Notes: generated by a model from the sequence alone, not told the origin. Positions 46,396 to 57,290 are shown, counted from the first letter of the stretch. The stretch is 64,000 nt of DNA from Marsupella aquatica (GCA_973895155.1 OZ316896.1:1612001-1676000); one strand, 5' to 3'. Program-made: numbers and translations.

Positions 46396-46801
46396 TCAGT
46401 TGACAAAAACTGAAGATACACATCAACAACAATAAAGTTTTGCAAGAGTAAACACTGGGAACATTCGGTTCAGTTTTACACAGCAAATGTCTGATCCGTC
46501 AGTGTCTGTCAATTACACTCAACCTCTTTCTCATTCAAATTTCATAATCCCCATGCCAACATTGTACAAACATAACATACAATGGAAAAACTTTAGGAAG
46601 GTTTATGCACAAGTAATGTGAATATATACATGGTCTCATCTGTAGGGGTCTCTCTGTTAAATTGTCTGTTGAATTCCCAATATCGGATATGATACTCATA
46701 TATATACAAATTCAAATATATATATATGATATTATATGATGCAAACTTCTAATTCTAGACGAATGACTACGCTTACAACCATTATATGAGCATAATATAC
46801 A
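46396..46801. other. AT-rich 3' flank of the SNF2-RING pseudogene
   Basis: Short TATA-type microsatellite near 46,695-46,735; nothing else recognised. Confidence 0.4.
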
Positions 46802-47082
46802 TCACTTTTTACGGGCTTTAGCCATAGCTTCCATTATGAATTGAACATCAGTGATCGTTTTTTTCTTCTTAGTAGACTCTTTCGATTCATCTCCGTGCAA
46901 AAGTTGCCGAGCCATAATTTTCTTGTTTTTTTGCACAATACACCACGCGCACGTTACGATTAGACGATACTCATCTATTGTCATTCAGGAATATTGACAT
47001 AACATGATACATATTTGAGACTCTGAATGACAGCTTAAATTAATACCTGTAATGTCAAAACTTGTTCCTCGATTGTATCCTC

Positions 47083-48235
47083 TGTCACCTGCTTATCAAA
47101 CAATTTACACGACAAATATGTATTTACTCCTACTAAAATCGTTTGTTATCGTATGACGGGAACGTGGAGGGACGCTATTAAGATTCTATTGCATGTAGGA
47201 TGAGTATGTTTATTTCCGCTCCCGGAAATGTAATTTTTGATCAAGTCTACCGACTAGTCCCACTGCTTTTGATCAAGTCCCATGGACTACGCCACACACA
47301 CTCCTACTGGTCGCTGGTGGAGTGCTGTCACCACCCCCCTACTCACATGGTCGACCAATCCGTGCAAGTATTCCTTAGACACTTCTTGGGGAAAGAACAC
47401 AATTGTGAACCAAAAAAGATTCACACCAAAACTTGAGGAATCAAACCAAATCCATATCTTTTGGCAAAATGTCGTAGCACATTGCAAGGACAACCCGGCC
47501 TCCTGCCGTCTGCCCAACTACTGCCTCACTGGGGCAAGTGCTACACCTCTACCTCACTACTCTGGCTTGATTCCCTCTTCTGGCTATGAGCTAACTTCCC
47601 TAAGCAAACACTAGACTGAGTTCCCCCCCGTACTACTCTGGGGCTCTCCCCCTAAATACTCAAAACAACACACCAAAGCACCCCTCACGGGGTCACCACG
47701 ATGACGGCTACCCTAGCGGCGCCGCTAAAATCTTGCATAAACTTTCACAAAAGAAATCCCTAATCCTAAAGCATGCGGCACACACATGCTCCTAAAAACC
47801 CTAAACTAACTACGGGACCGTCGGTGCCTTCGACGGTGCCAACCGTAATCATCCGTAGTCTCGGGGAAGTGAGGGGGCCACTCATAGTCGAAACCTCAAA
47901 TATGTCCAACTACTCCCCTAAGGGAAGCCCTGGATAGCTCTGCTCTTCCTGATCACGAATCCATAAACGGCTCCACAAACGGACTCTGAAGGACCCAGTT
48001 ATGGTCGTTTCAGTATCCCGTTACCAACCAACTTCGCGGGGCCCTAACTTACTCATCCTGGCTCCGTTTGAGGAGCGCCGCCTCTTGTTGGAATCAGCTC
48101 CGCGAGCTCTTTCCAACAAGCTCGTGAGTGCACCTTTCTGAAAAGTTTCACAATCCAAAGGTCGTACGACCAAGTCCATATACCTAGTCCTCCTCCTCCT
48201 CACTCACGGTGCCATGGCTTGAGCCCCGTGAGTTG
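47083..48235 (+). repeat. Repeat family R, copy A
   Basis: Nearly identical in large part to 58,589-59,750 (copy B), in direct orientation. Both start TGTCACCTGCTTATC, share the ~600-bp segment with CTGGTCGCTGGTGGAGTGCT and AAACACTAGACTGAGTTCCC, and end near GAGCCCCGTGAGTTGGTCTC. The 47,880-48,230 part is more diverged. ORFs in it are identical in both copies only because the DNA is. Confidence 0.9.
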
Positions 48236-49540
48236 GTCTCCTCATCAGTCCTCCTCCTCCTCACTCATGGTGACTTGGCTTGAGCCCCGATCCTCATGTT
48301 CGCCACCACCGGTTCGTTGTAAAAGGAGGGGGTCCCTATAATTGTCGAAACTAAAATTTTCTCAGAATTCACTTCTGAAAACATATCTGAGGAGCCCTCC
48401 TCTTCCTGATCACGGCTCCATAAAAGGTGCACAAAACGGAGGTCAAACGGCCAAAATATGGTCGTTTAAGTTTTCATGGGGCACCATCTCCCTCCGTTTC
48501 GTCCGTACAACACCAGGGGGCCCCGGCTTTGCAAAACACGGATCACGGTTTCCCCGTATGCGCTGCTACCTCCTCCTTCTCTTGCAAAGCTGGGACCTCC
48601 TGCCGTACGGACATCCGTACGGCCTCAAAACTCTCGTATTCTAAAAAATATGCAATTTGTCGTATCTCCCTCATCTTAGCTCCGTTTTGGCTGTGTGACA
48701 CATCGTTGGATTCAGCTTGGCGAGCTCTTTCCAGCAAGCCCATAGACTCCAGATTTTGAGATGGTTGAAAATCTGATGTTCGTACAACCAGGGTCCGTAC
48801 ACACGTTGAAAGCAAGCACAAGAGGGAAAGGGTTTAGGGTTTAGGTATGGATGGAAACCCCACAAGTGCGAATAGTGAAAAAAGGGAAGGAAGAAAGTGT
48901 GAGGGCCCCTTCTACGGTGGGGAAGGGAAGGAGAGCAAAAAAACATGTGAGGACCACACAAAGGGTGAAGGGGAACACAAGTGTGGGAACCCCTTCCTTC
49001 TAAGGGCCCTCCCACCATCACTACTCCAAAATTGCCTAGTTTGCCATTTTACGGGCGTTGAGGTCCCTCAAGATGTCACTGTTTGATATAGACCTAAAAT
49101 CAACTAGGGAACCTCAGTTTCGCATGGGGCTCATTGAGGGGTTCAAAATGAATCCAAACATGACCATGTTTAGAATAGTACTAGCGCAGCAACGTCTGTT
49201 TTAAGTTTCAACATTTTCTATATTTTGGTCATTCTTCCCGTTTTGCGCCTTACGTGGAGCCTCCGACCAGCCCCCACCCCTCCAAGATGCCCACACCTTG
49301 GCTCCAAGTCCTTGGGCTGCCTTGTGGCCTCCTTTTACCCCTCAATGGTTCCCTTGTCATCCATCACCGCCCGACATCCCTCTCTACTCCGGCCTCCGGT
49401 GTCGCATCAATTTTTTAGAACTAACAAAAATTAAAAATTTTGAAAACCAAACACTTTTGCAACACCTACTTGCTTTCTACTCATATACACAATTATAAGT
49501 CATCACTAAGTTACTACCGGGTTTGGGGCCCTTTGGGGCC
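47089..49540 (+). mobile_element. 2.45-kb insertion inside the SNF2 helicase exon
   Basis: On the minus strand the exon reads HRIGQKNVNITHFVMED up to 49,548, then unrelated sequence, and resumes at 47,088 as VTEDTIEEQ. CTGTCAC occurs at both junctions (47,082-47,088 and 49,541-49,547), consistent with a 5-7-bp target duplication; deleting the insert and one copy restores the conserved SNF2 motif. The left 1.15 kb is repeat R copy A; the right 1.3 kb contains a diverged internal repetition (CTCCTCTTCCTGATCACG and TATGGTCGTTT recur) and no gene. The first bases after the duplication are not a TG end, and no TIR was found. The element class is unknown. Confidence 0.75.
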
Positions 49541-49547
49541 CTGTCAC

Positions 49548-50290
49548 ATCCTCCATCACAAAATGCGTTATATTGACATTTTTCTGCCCTATTCGATGGG
49601 CTTTGTCGATAGCTTGCTCTTCTACTGACGGATTAAACCATAGATCCAAAAATAGTACATGATTTGTTGTTGTAATATTCAATCCAACACTGGCAGTCCT
49701 CAACAATAAAAGCATGACAATCACCTGCCATAATTCATCATATCAGTATTGTTATATCTAAAACATGGATAAATAATTAAAATTACATAGTTATGCTAAC
49801 ATAATTGGTCTGTGAAAATACCTCTGGTTTTTTTCTGAAATCGGCCAGAGCTTGTGCTCTATCTGCCATATTTTTGCTCCCATCTATCCGTCTGAATTGT
49901 ATACTGACATCTGTCATTGAGTCTCTTCTCTATCAAGTCGAGAGCTGTAGTCCATTGAGAAAATACTAACACCTTCTCCTTCCTCCTTACTATCCCGTTA
50001 GTAACATACAAAAGATTCATTATGTACTTCATAACAACAGTAATCTTTGGAGAGTCATCGAGTTCTCCAAATGTAGATTCATCAATTCCATATTGAAGTG
50101 ACTCTTCGTCTGTAAGATCCTCTGTATCTTTACAACTACCTAACAATTCTGCAAGGTTATACAGATCAATATATCCACGCTCTTTAGACACTGTTTACAT
50201 GTTATCGGCTCATCATCTTTGTCAATATAACATATATTACAAAACACGTGGCTGCATGTGGAAATCCATGGATCCTCTCTCAATTGTTCG
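49548..50290 (-). pseudogene. C-terminal RING plus HELICc exons of the SNF2-RING gene
   Basis: RING piece at about 50,281-50,188: STCSHVFCNICYIDKDDEPI followed by TCKQC, a C-x-H-x2-C-x2-C...C-x2-C finger. In a shifted frame, 50,191-49,859 encodes the linker and the start of the second RecA lobe (KVLVFSQWTTALDLIEKRLN). 49,724-49,548 encodes motifs V and VI (TASVGLNITTTNHVLFLDLW, then EEQAIDKAHRIGQ). A RING between the two helicase lobes is diagnostic of the RAD5/RAD16/HLTF group. Confidence 0.88.
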
Positions 50291-50318
50291 TGTCAATCAA
50301 AATTAAAAGATTAGAAAT

Positions 50319-51215
50319 TGTCACGTCGTAGGCTTCAGCCTTAACTCAGACTTCAGCTTAGACGGGCACATCCCTCGTAAATCTGAGGGTTCGGGCAGGA
50401 AGGGAAGCACGTAATGCACCTTATTCTCGTAAACTAGCGCTAAGTGCGCATACTGCTAAATACGGACACCTCCTAGGTATGGTTTGTGTTCCGCCGCCGG
50501 AATGTACCTTAGTCGATAGCAGGATCGACCCCGGCTTAAGGGCTTCTAAGCCTTCGTGCTGTCCGCCTTCGATCCGGATTCGATGATACAGGTCCTCAAC
50601 CCGTGCTCGCAACCACTTACCCGCAGGCTGCACCCTGTGCACGTCTCGGGTAGTGCGTTCGGCCTGGCGCTGCCACCCATATACGAGAAACCCACACACA
50701 TATGCGCACACATGCATACAATCTCGATTTACATGAAGGAAAATGATGGGAAAGGATTTTACTACAAAGGGAACATATGCGTACACTTAGTTGACACGAC
50801 AGCCCTGGAATGCACAGGTTCAAGGCCGAGGGTGCACACTACAACGGAGCCCGGCTCCGCACTCGCCCGGCGAGCTTAGTCCTACCCCCTCCCCTTGGTA
50901 CTTTGTCATTCCCAGAGGTCGGGACTCCCCGCATGTCCCGCGGATGTCCGACTCTGAAACTAAAAACCCCCCCTGCCTCTACCGAAGGGTGCACTAAATA
51001 CTAAGAGCCGAGGGATGGGGGGTCCTCTCGCCGAAGATTCGCTGACTAAGGTCCTAACTAAGCTGACAGTCAGGCCGGAAAATGGCTGTGTCTTATTAGA
51101 AGATCCTAATCTACGCAGGCTGGACAGCAGGGCAGCGCTGCTGTACCTAAGGCAGGTGCCTGTCCCAAGAGCCTAACTAAGCCAATCCTAATCCTAATCT
51201 ATTCCTACTCCGCCG
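50319..51215 (-). repeat. Putative 3' LTR / 3' terminal region of the gypsy element
   Basis: On the minus strand it follows the accessory ORF and ends CTACGACGTGACA, adjoining SNF2 intron sequence at 50,318. It shares several blocks and the terminal GACG(C/T)GACA with the 3' end of the LTR derivative at 17,250-18,234. The 5' boundary of the LTR is not resolved, because the matching 5' LTR is absent from this truncated copy. Confidence 0.6.
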
Positions 51216-53870
51216 CTAATGCCTGGCACGCTTGCCAGAGCCGCTCGAATGGGAACGGCCATCCCGCTGCCTTCGAAGCCTGTCATTGTCCGCTTTGAGG
51301 AGCTGGACCTGGTCCAGCAGAGATTCGTTCACTCGCCTCACCGCGTCCGTCTCCTCTGCTGCCTCCTGATATGCCTCCTCCAGCTGCTGGGCGTCGCTCG
51401 TCAGTTTACCCGCCAGCTGGTCCTGCTTCTCGGCCTCGGTTTGGAGCCGCGCCATCTCGGCCTGCAGCGTGGCTATCTCCGTCGCGTCCCGCTGGGCTCG
51501 CTCCTCGGCCTCCTCCAGGTCTTTCTGCCAGGTGACAGCTTGTTTCTTCAAACTGTCAATCTGGTTCCGGAGTCGTGTAATCTCAGCCTCGTTCCCAGCT
51601 TTGGCCTGTTCGGCTAGGGCGGTAAGAGCGTACGCCTTTGCTAACAACTCATCGGCGGCTGCAACCTTGGGTCGTAGTTGCAGAAGCTCAGCCTCTTGAG
51701 CCGCCACTTTGTTCTTTAGGTACACGGACTCCACCCGGTACCGCTCTATCCTCTGAAGGGCCTCCGACTGGGCCCGACCTGCCTTTATGGCGGCAACCAA
51801 CTCCTGATTGAAGAAACAGGCTACCTTCCGGGCCATGAACTCCCCGGTATCCCGGGCAATTTGATGAGAGAAATCTCCTAGAAGCCCGTTCAGAAACGTA
51901 CCCTGTACGAAGAGTTCCGGGTGGTCCAAGTTGTGCCTGTCCGGATTTGGGCACGGGCAGACATCAACACGCGCAGGGGCCGGGGCAGTGACGTCCAGCC
52001 CTGGGGACATAATGTTGGAAGGGGCTGGAGTGTCCTCCTGCAGCGATGTCCGGTTCTCCGGAATTGCCACCGGCGGGTCCTTGGGAGACCCGGGTTCGGG
52101 TAAGACCTCTACCGTACCAACTTCTGTACTTAGCCCGGCAAGTTGGGTCGCATCAACGGTTGCGACGACCGACCCCTCCGGCGCCTCCTCGGTTACGATT
52201 ACAGCTATTTGTGGAGGTGGGGTGGGTGAAGCTGGCGTGTCTACTGGACTTCGGGCCTCGGGTTGGGGTCGTCTCTCCAATGCCGGAAAAACCCACCTAG
52301 CTGGGACCAGCTTTGTAACGTTGATGCGGGGAAGGGTTCGTCGATCAAACCGGGCGTACCACTCAAGAATGATTTCGATGTGGCTAGCAAAATACGCCTT
52401 CCCGCCAATGTACAGCGTCTTCCTTCGCCGCTCCATCTCTTCATGGAATTTCTTAGCAAAGTACGACGCCCATTTCCTAGGTCGATAGTTCTCGACCTGG
52501 ATAACCTGGGCGGCGAAGATCTCCCCCCGGGGTTCCATCATGTGGAGAGCGTACCTCTGGAACTCCAGCCGCTCAGCTATCTCGGGCATGAGGCAGGTCC
52601 TCATCACGAACCCATTGTCTACTGATCCCTCCGAGGGAAAACTTGAAGATTGGTACTTGGCCCCCTTGCCCCCGGGAGCCCGTGATTCGACTCGATGGTC
52701 ACCTTCGGGTAACCCGAAGATCATCTTGAGCCGTTCTTCTGTGAGGGACATATTCCTTCCCCGCAGCCGAGTCTGTTGACGTACGTCATCATAATTCTTG
52801 ACGAATTCTGTCATGTCCTCCCCGTAGTACCTGCAAGTGTTCCAGGGGAGAGAGGTGAGGTGCTCAAATCCCTGAGTCTTCAGGTACATCGCATGCTTGG
52901 GATGGAGGATGTTGCTATGAACGTTTTCCCCCATGCGATGCATCGTCACCTTGGCTACGGCTACCGTGGCCAACAGTAACCCGGATGTAGTGGCGGATTT
53001 CTTCCTCTTCTTTCCCCGTGACTGACTCGGGGAAGGTGATACTTCCCCATCCTCCCGATCGGGCCTGGGGAGTGCCACTGCGGTTGGTAACGGGCCCGGG
53101 GCGGCCACGGTCACTATGTTGTCTGCTGGGGCCGCTCCTGGGGTCAGAGCAGGGGGTGGGGACGATATAGTGTCGGCCCCCCGAGCGCTTGTTCCTCTGG
53201 GCCGCCTGGTCAAGGGTGGGGTAGCCTCGTCGTCATCGCTAAGATCCACAGCGTTGATGACGGAGCGTACCTGTGCTGGCTGGGTGATAGGTGGTGGGGT
53301 TTGGCTAGGCTGCGGCTGAGGCTGAGGCTGAAGCTGAGGTTGAGGCCGGGGTTGCATGGGCACGGGTACGGGTACGGGTACGGGCCCGGCTGAGTTGGTC
53401 ATGTTGGTTGATGGCCGAGTTCCCATGAAGCTCTGCAGGTGCTGGTAGAAGTTCTCCGAAGCGAGTGCGGACGCCCTTGTCGAACGGTTGGTACTGGACT
53501 CGTCGTTAATGACAGCCCGAACCTGGGCAGGGATGTGGTCGAAGTGATGTCGCTGCAGGTCGATTGTACCCGGGATATTGAAGACCTCGTCCGGAAGCCG
53601 AAGCAATGCTTCCCAGAACCCGATATATTTGTCTCTGTTGAAGAAGTACCCAGATACCTCAGCTGGTCGGTAAAGCTCGCTCTGAGACGGGTAGTCAAAG
53701 TTAAGGATGTAGTGGTGTCGTCCTGCTAGGCGGATGGCTCTCTCATATTCGCGTTTGATCTCGTATCGGCGCGGGTTGGCGTGTTTCAACGAATCGGCCA
53801 AGTGCCTTCCGGTAGATAGCAACTGCGTCCAGAATCGAATGGCCGAGCTGGAGAGGATCGTGTGCGACAT
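51216..53870 (-). CDS. Large accessory ORF downstream of gypsy pol, 884 residues
   Basis: Uninterrupted from an ATG at 53,870. Residues 1-140: helical block with LYRPAEVSGYFFNRDKYIGF and LLRLPDEVFNIPG. About 170-300: low-complexity Pro/Gln- and Pro/Ala-rich linker with a basic KKRKK cluster. About 310-560: globular domain with FVKNYDDVRQQTRLRGRNMS before LTEERLKMIFGLPEG, then HMMEPRGEI and GGKAYFASHIEIILEWY. This recalls the plant domain known as 'putative plant transposon protein', seen beside gypsy elements. About 675-870: long heptad coiled coil (ITRLRNQIDSLKKQ, ATLQAEMARLQTEAEKQ), then a Ser/Gly/Arg tail. Its position after integrase matches accessory or env-like ORFs of some plant gypsy lineages, but no transmembrane segment is seen. 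Function unknown; a structural or nucleic-acid-binding role is possible. Confidence 0.8.
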   Translation of the reverse strand: MSHTILSSSAIRFWTQLLSTGRHLADSLKHANPRRYEIKREYERAIRLAGRHHYILNFDYPSQSELYRPAEVSGYFFNRDKYIGFWEALLRLPDEVFNIPGTIDLQRHHFDHIPAQVRAVINDESSTNRSTRASALASENFYQHLQSFMGTRPSTNMTNSAGPVPVPVPVPMQPRPQPQLQPQPQPQPSQTPPPITQPAQVRSVINAVDLSDDDEATPPLTRRPRGTSARGADTISSPPPALTPGAAPADNIVTVAAPGPLPTAVALPRPDREDGEVSPSPSQSRGKKRKKSATTSGLLLATVAVAKVTMHRMGENVHSNILHPKHAMYLKTQGFEHLTSLPWNTCRYYGEDMTEFVKNYDDVRQQTRLRGRNMSLTEERLKMIFGLPEGDHRVESRAPGGKGAKYQSSSFPSEGSVDNGFVMRTCLMPEIAERLEFQRYALHMMEPRGEIFAAQVIQVENYRPRKWASYFAKKFHEEMERRRKTLYIGGKAYFASHIEIILEWYARFDRRTLPRINVTKLVPARWVFPALERRPQPEARSPVDTPASPTPPPQIAVIVTEEAPEGSVVATVDATQLAGLSTEVGTVEVLPEPGSPKDPPVAIPENRTSLQEDTPAPSNIMSPGLDVTAPAPARVDVCPCPNPDRHNLDHPELFVQGTFLNGLLGDFSHQIARDTGEFMARKVACFFNQELVAAIKAGRAQSEALQRIERYRVESVYLKNKVAAQEAELLQLRPKVAAADELLAKAYALTALAEQAKAGNEAEITRLRNQIDSLKKQAVTWQKDLEEAEERAQRDATEIATLQAEMARLQTEAEKQDQLAGKLTSDAQQLEEAYQEAAEETDAVRRVNESLLDQVQLLKADNDRLRRQRDGRSHSSGSGKRARH

Positions 53871-54303
53871 TCAGAGGAGATAGTAGTGGCGACCTAGAGA
53901 GAACGAGAGAGCTGGGGTCGAAGCTGGCGCGCGGACTGATGGACTGGTGCACTACAAAGGGTTGGCTCCCCTTTAATACTTTGAGGGCTTGTCGATCCCC
54001 GACGTCTCCTCGACGCCCATAGGTTGAACCGCTCACGCTTGTGGTGTACCGGCCACTCCGCCAGTCTGAGTCAGCGTGCGTCAGTGGCCGCTTCCTTAAG
54101 TTTGTTATACGGACCCGAGGGAGGGGCCCCTCCACGCTCGTAACCCGGGTGTGCGAATAGCGACCCGCCGCCAGCCCGAACCTGAAGTCCCCCTTATTGC
54201 CTAATGATGTCCTACCCCTAATGATTACCTAAATATTGTCGTTATGCTAATAATAGCGGCCTAAGACCCACCTAACGCGCGTGCCGAGCGCAGTTAGACT
54301 GAA
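53871..54303 (-). other. Spacer between pol and the accessory ORF
   Basis: 433 bp, GC-rich, no ORF assigned. Probably holds the leader for the accessory ORF. It has CGCGCG(T/A)-containing stretches in the style of the first 500 bp of the LTR derivative at 14,859, but I could not align them firmly. Confidence 0.4.
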
Positions 54304-56604
54304 TCACTCATTAACCGCCGTACCGGCGGCATCACATAGCTCCCTGCTTAATTGTGAAGCGTCCTCGCGAACATCGCTATCGGCGTCGTCATCTTGATGG
54401 TGGTACTTTTTTACACGATCGTAGCTGATTCGCGTGGGGAGTAAATCGCCGGCATACGTCGCAAGCTCCAAAGATCCGTTTCGGTAGATCTGATTGACAA
54501 GGAAGGGCCCCAACCACCGGGTATGCAGCTTCCCTGGAAACTGCATGTACCTACTATCGTACAGAAGGACTAGATCGCCTGCCACGACGTCGACCCTCCG
54601 TAGTCCTTTGTCGTGCTGCTTCTTCAAAGTTGCCTGTTTCTTCACGGTGTGTCGAGCTGCCAGTAGCCGTGCTTCTTCCAAGGCTTCAATCTGATAAGCT
54701 CGGTCTGACAGACTTTCAGATTCAGGTAAGCGATCCCGAATGCTGACCCGTGGAGTGTGCACTTCAAATTCGACGGGCACCAACGAATGTTGGCCGAACA
54801 CCAGAAAGTACGGGCTGTGACTCGTAGTAGTTTTGTAAGCTAGATTATACGAGTACACCGCCGCGTACAACTTATCATCCCAATCCGTTTTGTGCGCAGC
54901 TATAGTTTTGTTGAGGATCTTCCCAATGATACCATTTGCTCTCTCCGCCATCTCGTTGGCTTTAGGATGATATGGGGTAGTCTTGCGGTGCTTGACTAGG
55001 TAACGCTCCGTAAGCTGGGCTACGGTGTCATTGAGGAAGTGGGTTCCACGGTCGCTTACCAATTCTAAGGGCGGTCCGAATCGGGTGAAAATCTGTTCGT
55101 ATAAGAATCTGGCATTGGTTGCGGCGTCCTTTACCGTAGCCCGCGCTTCGACCCATTTGGTGGAGTAATCAATAGCTAATAGGATGTACCTGCACCTTCG
55201 CCTTCGGGTAACGGGAGTGAATGGTCCGATATAATCAATTCCCCATTTTTCGAATGGTGCCAATGGAAGCACAGATATGAGCGGGTGATGATGAGCCCGC
55301 CTCGGGGCCCCCGCTCGCTGACACAAGTCACAGCCCTTAATGAAGCGCTGCACATCCCGATGCAACGTAGGCCACCAATACCCCGAGTCCAGAATCTTTC
55401 GGGCTGTCGTAACTGCCGCGAAATGGCCTCCAGCTTCTTCTTCATGCAGGGCCCGTATCACGATAAGTGTCTCCTTATACTCTAAGCAGCGTCGTAACTT
55501 TCTGTTAATACCTTCCTTATGTAGGTGACCCTGTATCAAGACGTAAGGCCCGGCTTTCCGTAAAAACACAGCGGCGGCCCGAGCGGCGGCCTCCTGATTG
55601 ATGCCGTCAGGGATGCGGCCCGTTAAAAGGAAGGTGATTATTGAGCCGTACCACGTTGGTGTCCCTTCCCCCATGTGGAACAACTCCTCATCCGGAAAAA
55701 TATCATCAATTGGCTGATCGACTGGTACGCCGTCCAGTCGTGAAAAGAAATCGGCATTGAGGTGTACCCTTCCTGGCCGACCCCGAACTTCGTAATTAAA
55801 TTCCTGGAGAAGTAGCACCCACCGGGCTATCCGTCCTGTCACATCCGCTTTGTTGACCATGTACTTCAGGCTATCATGATCCGTGTGGAAAATGACCTTG
55901 TAGCCTAGCAGATAGTGTCGGAACTTTTTACACGAGTAGATTATTCCCAAAGCTTCTCGATCAGTGGGGGAATAATTCTTTTCGGCTGCAAATAGTTGAC
56001 GGCTAGCGAAATAGATGGGGTGATCACGTCCATCCTCATCTAGCTGACTAAGTACGGATCCGATACAGAACCCTGACACATCGACATACACGTGGAACTC
56101 CTTATTCCAGTCTGGGGTGACCATGATAGGCGCGGTGGTGAGTCGTTTACGGAGTTCCTCAAAAGCAATCCGTCTTCGGGGTGTCTCCTCGACCGCTGCG
56201 TCCTTCTTCATCATCTCAGTTAAGGGCAACGCAATTTTAGCAAAGTCTTTAATGAACCGGCGGTAATACCCTACGCAGCCCAAGAAGGATCGTATTGCTT
56301 TTTGATCCAAGGGGAACACCACCGCCATCCAGGCCGCAACTTTCTCTTGGTCCACCTCAATGCCCCGTTTGGACACACGATGCCCGAGTAACACCCCCTC
56401 CTCTACCCCAAAGAAGCATTTGGCGGGATGTAGTTTGAGGTTAACATCTCGGCATCGTTGCAACGTTCGTCGTAGGTGTTCGGGGTGCATGGCAACGGTT
56501 CCAAAGATGGCAAAGTCATCGATAAATATCTCCAAAAATTCCCGTAGGAAATCGTGGAAGATATTCATCATAAGGCGCTGAAACATAGCCGGGGTTTTTC
56601 TCAC
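54304..56604 (-). CDS. Ty3/gypsy pol polyprotein, N-terminally truncated (RT end, RNase H, integrase)
   Basis: 766 residues open with no stop. Residues 5-35: PAMFQRLMMNIFHDFL, then the RT catalytic motif as FIDD (27-30) instead of YVDD or YLDD. The thumb/connection runs to about 160 (FLGCVGYYRRFIKDFAKIA). RNase H spans 170-292 with D175, E217, D242 and D285 in NADFFSRL. The integrase zinc finger has H387, H394, C425 and C428. The integrase core spans 450-600 with the D457 (GIDYIGP), D518 (SDRGTHF) and E554 (EMAERANG) triad. The C-terminus has LHTRWLGPFLVNQIY, the GPF/Y-type module, so no chromodomain is apparent. The first ~100 residues of the RT and all of gag and protease are absent at the 56,604 break, so no true start exists. 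Confidence 0.93.
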   Translation of the reverse strand: MRKTPAMFQRLMMNIFHDFLREFLEIFIDDFAIFGTVAMHPEHLRRTLQRCRDVNLKLHPAKCFFGVEEGVLLGHRVSKRGIEVDQEKVAAWMAVVFPLDQKAIRSFLGCVGYYRRFIKDFAKIALPLTEMMKKDAAVEETPRRRIAFEELRKRLTTAPIMVTPDWNKEFHVYVDVSGFCIGSVLSQLDEDGRDHPIYFASRQLFAAEKNYSPTDREALGIIYSCKKFRHYLLGYKVIFHTDHDSLKYMVNKADVTGRIARWVLLLQEFNYEVRGRPGRVHLNADFFSRLDGVPVDQPIDDIFPDEELFHMGEGTPTWYGSIITFLLTGRIPDGINQEAAARAAAVFLRKAGPYVLIQGHLHKEGINRKLRRCLEYKETLIVIRALHEEEAGGHFAAVTTARKILDSGYWWPTLHRDVQRFIKGCDLCQRAGAPRRAHHHPLISVLPLAPFEKWGIDYIGPFTPVTRRRRCRYILLAIDYSTKWVEARATVKDAATNARFLYEQIFTRFGPPLELVSDRGTHFLNDTVAQLTERYLVKHRKTTPYHPKANEMAERANGIIGKILNKTIAAHKTDWDDKLYAAVYSYNLAYKTTTSHSPYFLVFGQHSLVPVEFEVHTPRVSIRDRLPESESLSDRAYQIEALEEARLLAARHTVKKQATLKKQHDKGLRRVDVVAGDLVLLYDSRYMQFPGKLHTRWLGPFLVNQIYRNGSLELATYAGDLLPTRISYDRVKKYHHQDDDADSDVREDASQLSRELCDAAGTAVNE

Positions 56605-57000
56605 TATGGGTTTTTCTCACTATGGGTGTCCGTACCGTACGGATGCTACATCGATGAGGCCCGCCGAGATAGTTTGAGCCAAATTTTGTCGAAATTTTTT
56701 TTGGAATTTTTTTTTTCAAAAAAAACATGAATTTTTTTTTTCATTTTTTTTTGTCCTTACGACAATCTCGGCGAGGTCAGCTGAGATTGAGACCACATCT
56801 CGGTGAGGCCCGCCGAGATAGTCCAATGTCCATACAGTACGGACGCCAAATTTTGTCAAAAAAAATTTGGGGAATTTTTTTGTTGTTGAAATGTTTCAAA
56901 AAAAAATGAATTATTTTTTCTTCATTTTTTTTTGTCCTTATCTAATCTCGGCGAGGTCAGCTGAGATTGAGTCAATCTTAGCTGCCCTAGCTGAGATGCG
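56597..57000 (+). repeat. AT-rich ~170-bp tandem duplication at the gypsy truncation point
   Basis: Two units (about 56,632-56,800 and 56,805-56,985). Each has GAGGCCCGCCGAGATAGT, CCAAATTTTGTC, A/T homopolymer runs, TTTTTTTTGTCCTTA and ATCTCGGCGAGGTCAGCTGA. TTTTTCTCACTATGGG is duplicated head-to-tail at 56,597-56,628, right at the break in pol. Confidence 0.8.
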
Positions 57001-57290
57001 CAAAAATACGAAGGCCCTATGTCAGCTGCTCAGCTGAGATTCAGAAATTTCAAGGCGACAAAACTGATAACTGATGATCCTCACTACCCCATGACAATAG
57101 GATGAACACAAAATCGGCGTAACTTGAGACACATTGCAAATGTGTGATTCTTACCAGTTATTTTTGTCTATAAATCATGAAACTCATGTTAAAACGAGTG
57201 AAACTCATATTTTGTCTGTAAATCATGAAACTCATGTTAAAACACCATTATTAAAAATTATCAGAATATATAAGAGAGCATGATACCTTG

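Larger units (their letters stand above)
50319..56604 (-). mobile_element. 5'-truncated Ty3/gypsy LTR retrotransposon
   Basis: Minus-strand order: partial reverse transcriptase, RNase H, integrase, a 433-bp spacer, a large accessory ORF, then the 3' terminal region. The element breaks at 56,604 inside the reverse transcriptase. Beyond that is an unrelated AT-rich tandem repeat, with TTTTTCTCACTATGGG duplicated at the junction. gag, protease, most of the fingers/palm and the 5' LTR are missing. It lies in what was an intron of the SNF2-RING gene. Confidence 0.88.

Noticed and set aside
47200-47614. ORFs in repeat R (for example 110 residues at 47,282-47,614), identical in the second copy
   Set aside because: Identity follows from the DNA repeat; no domain, start context or conservation at the protein level is evident.
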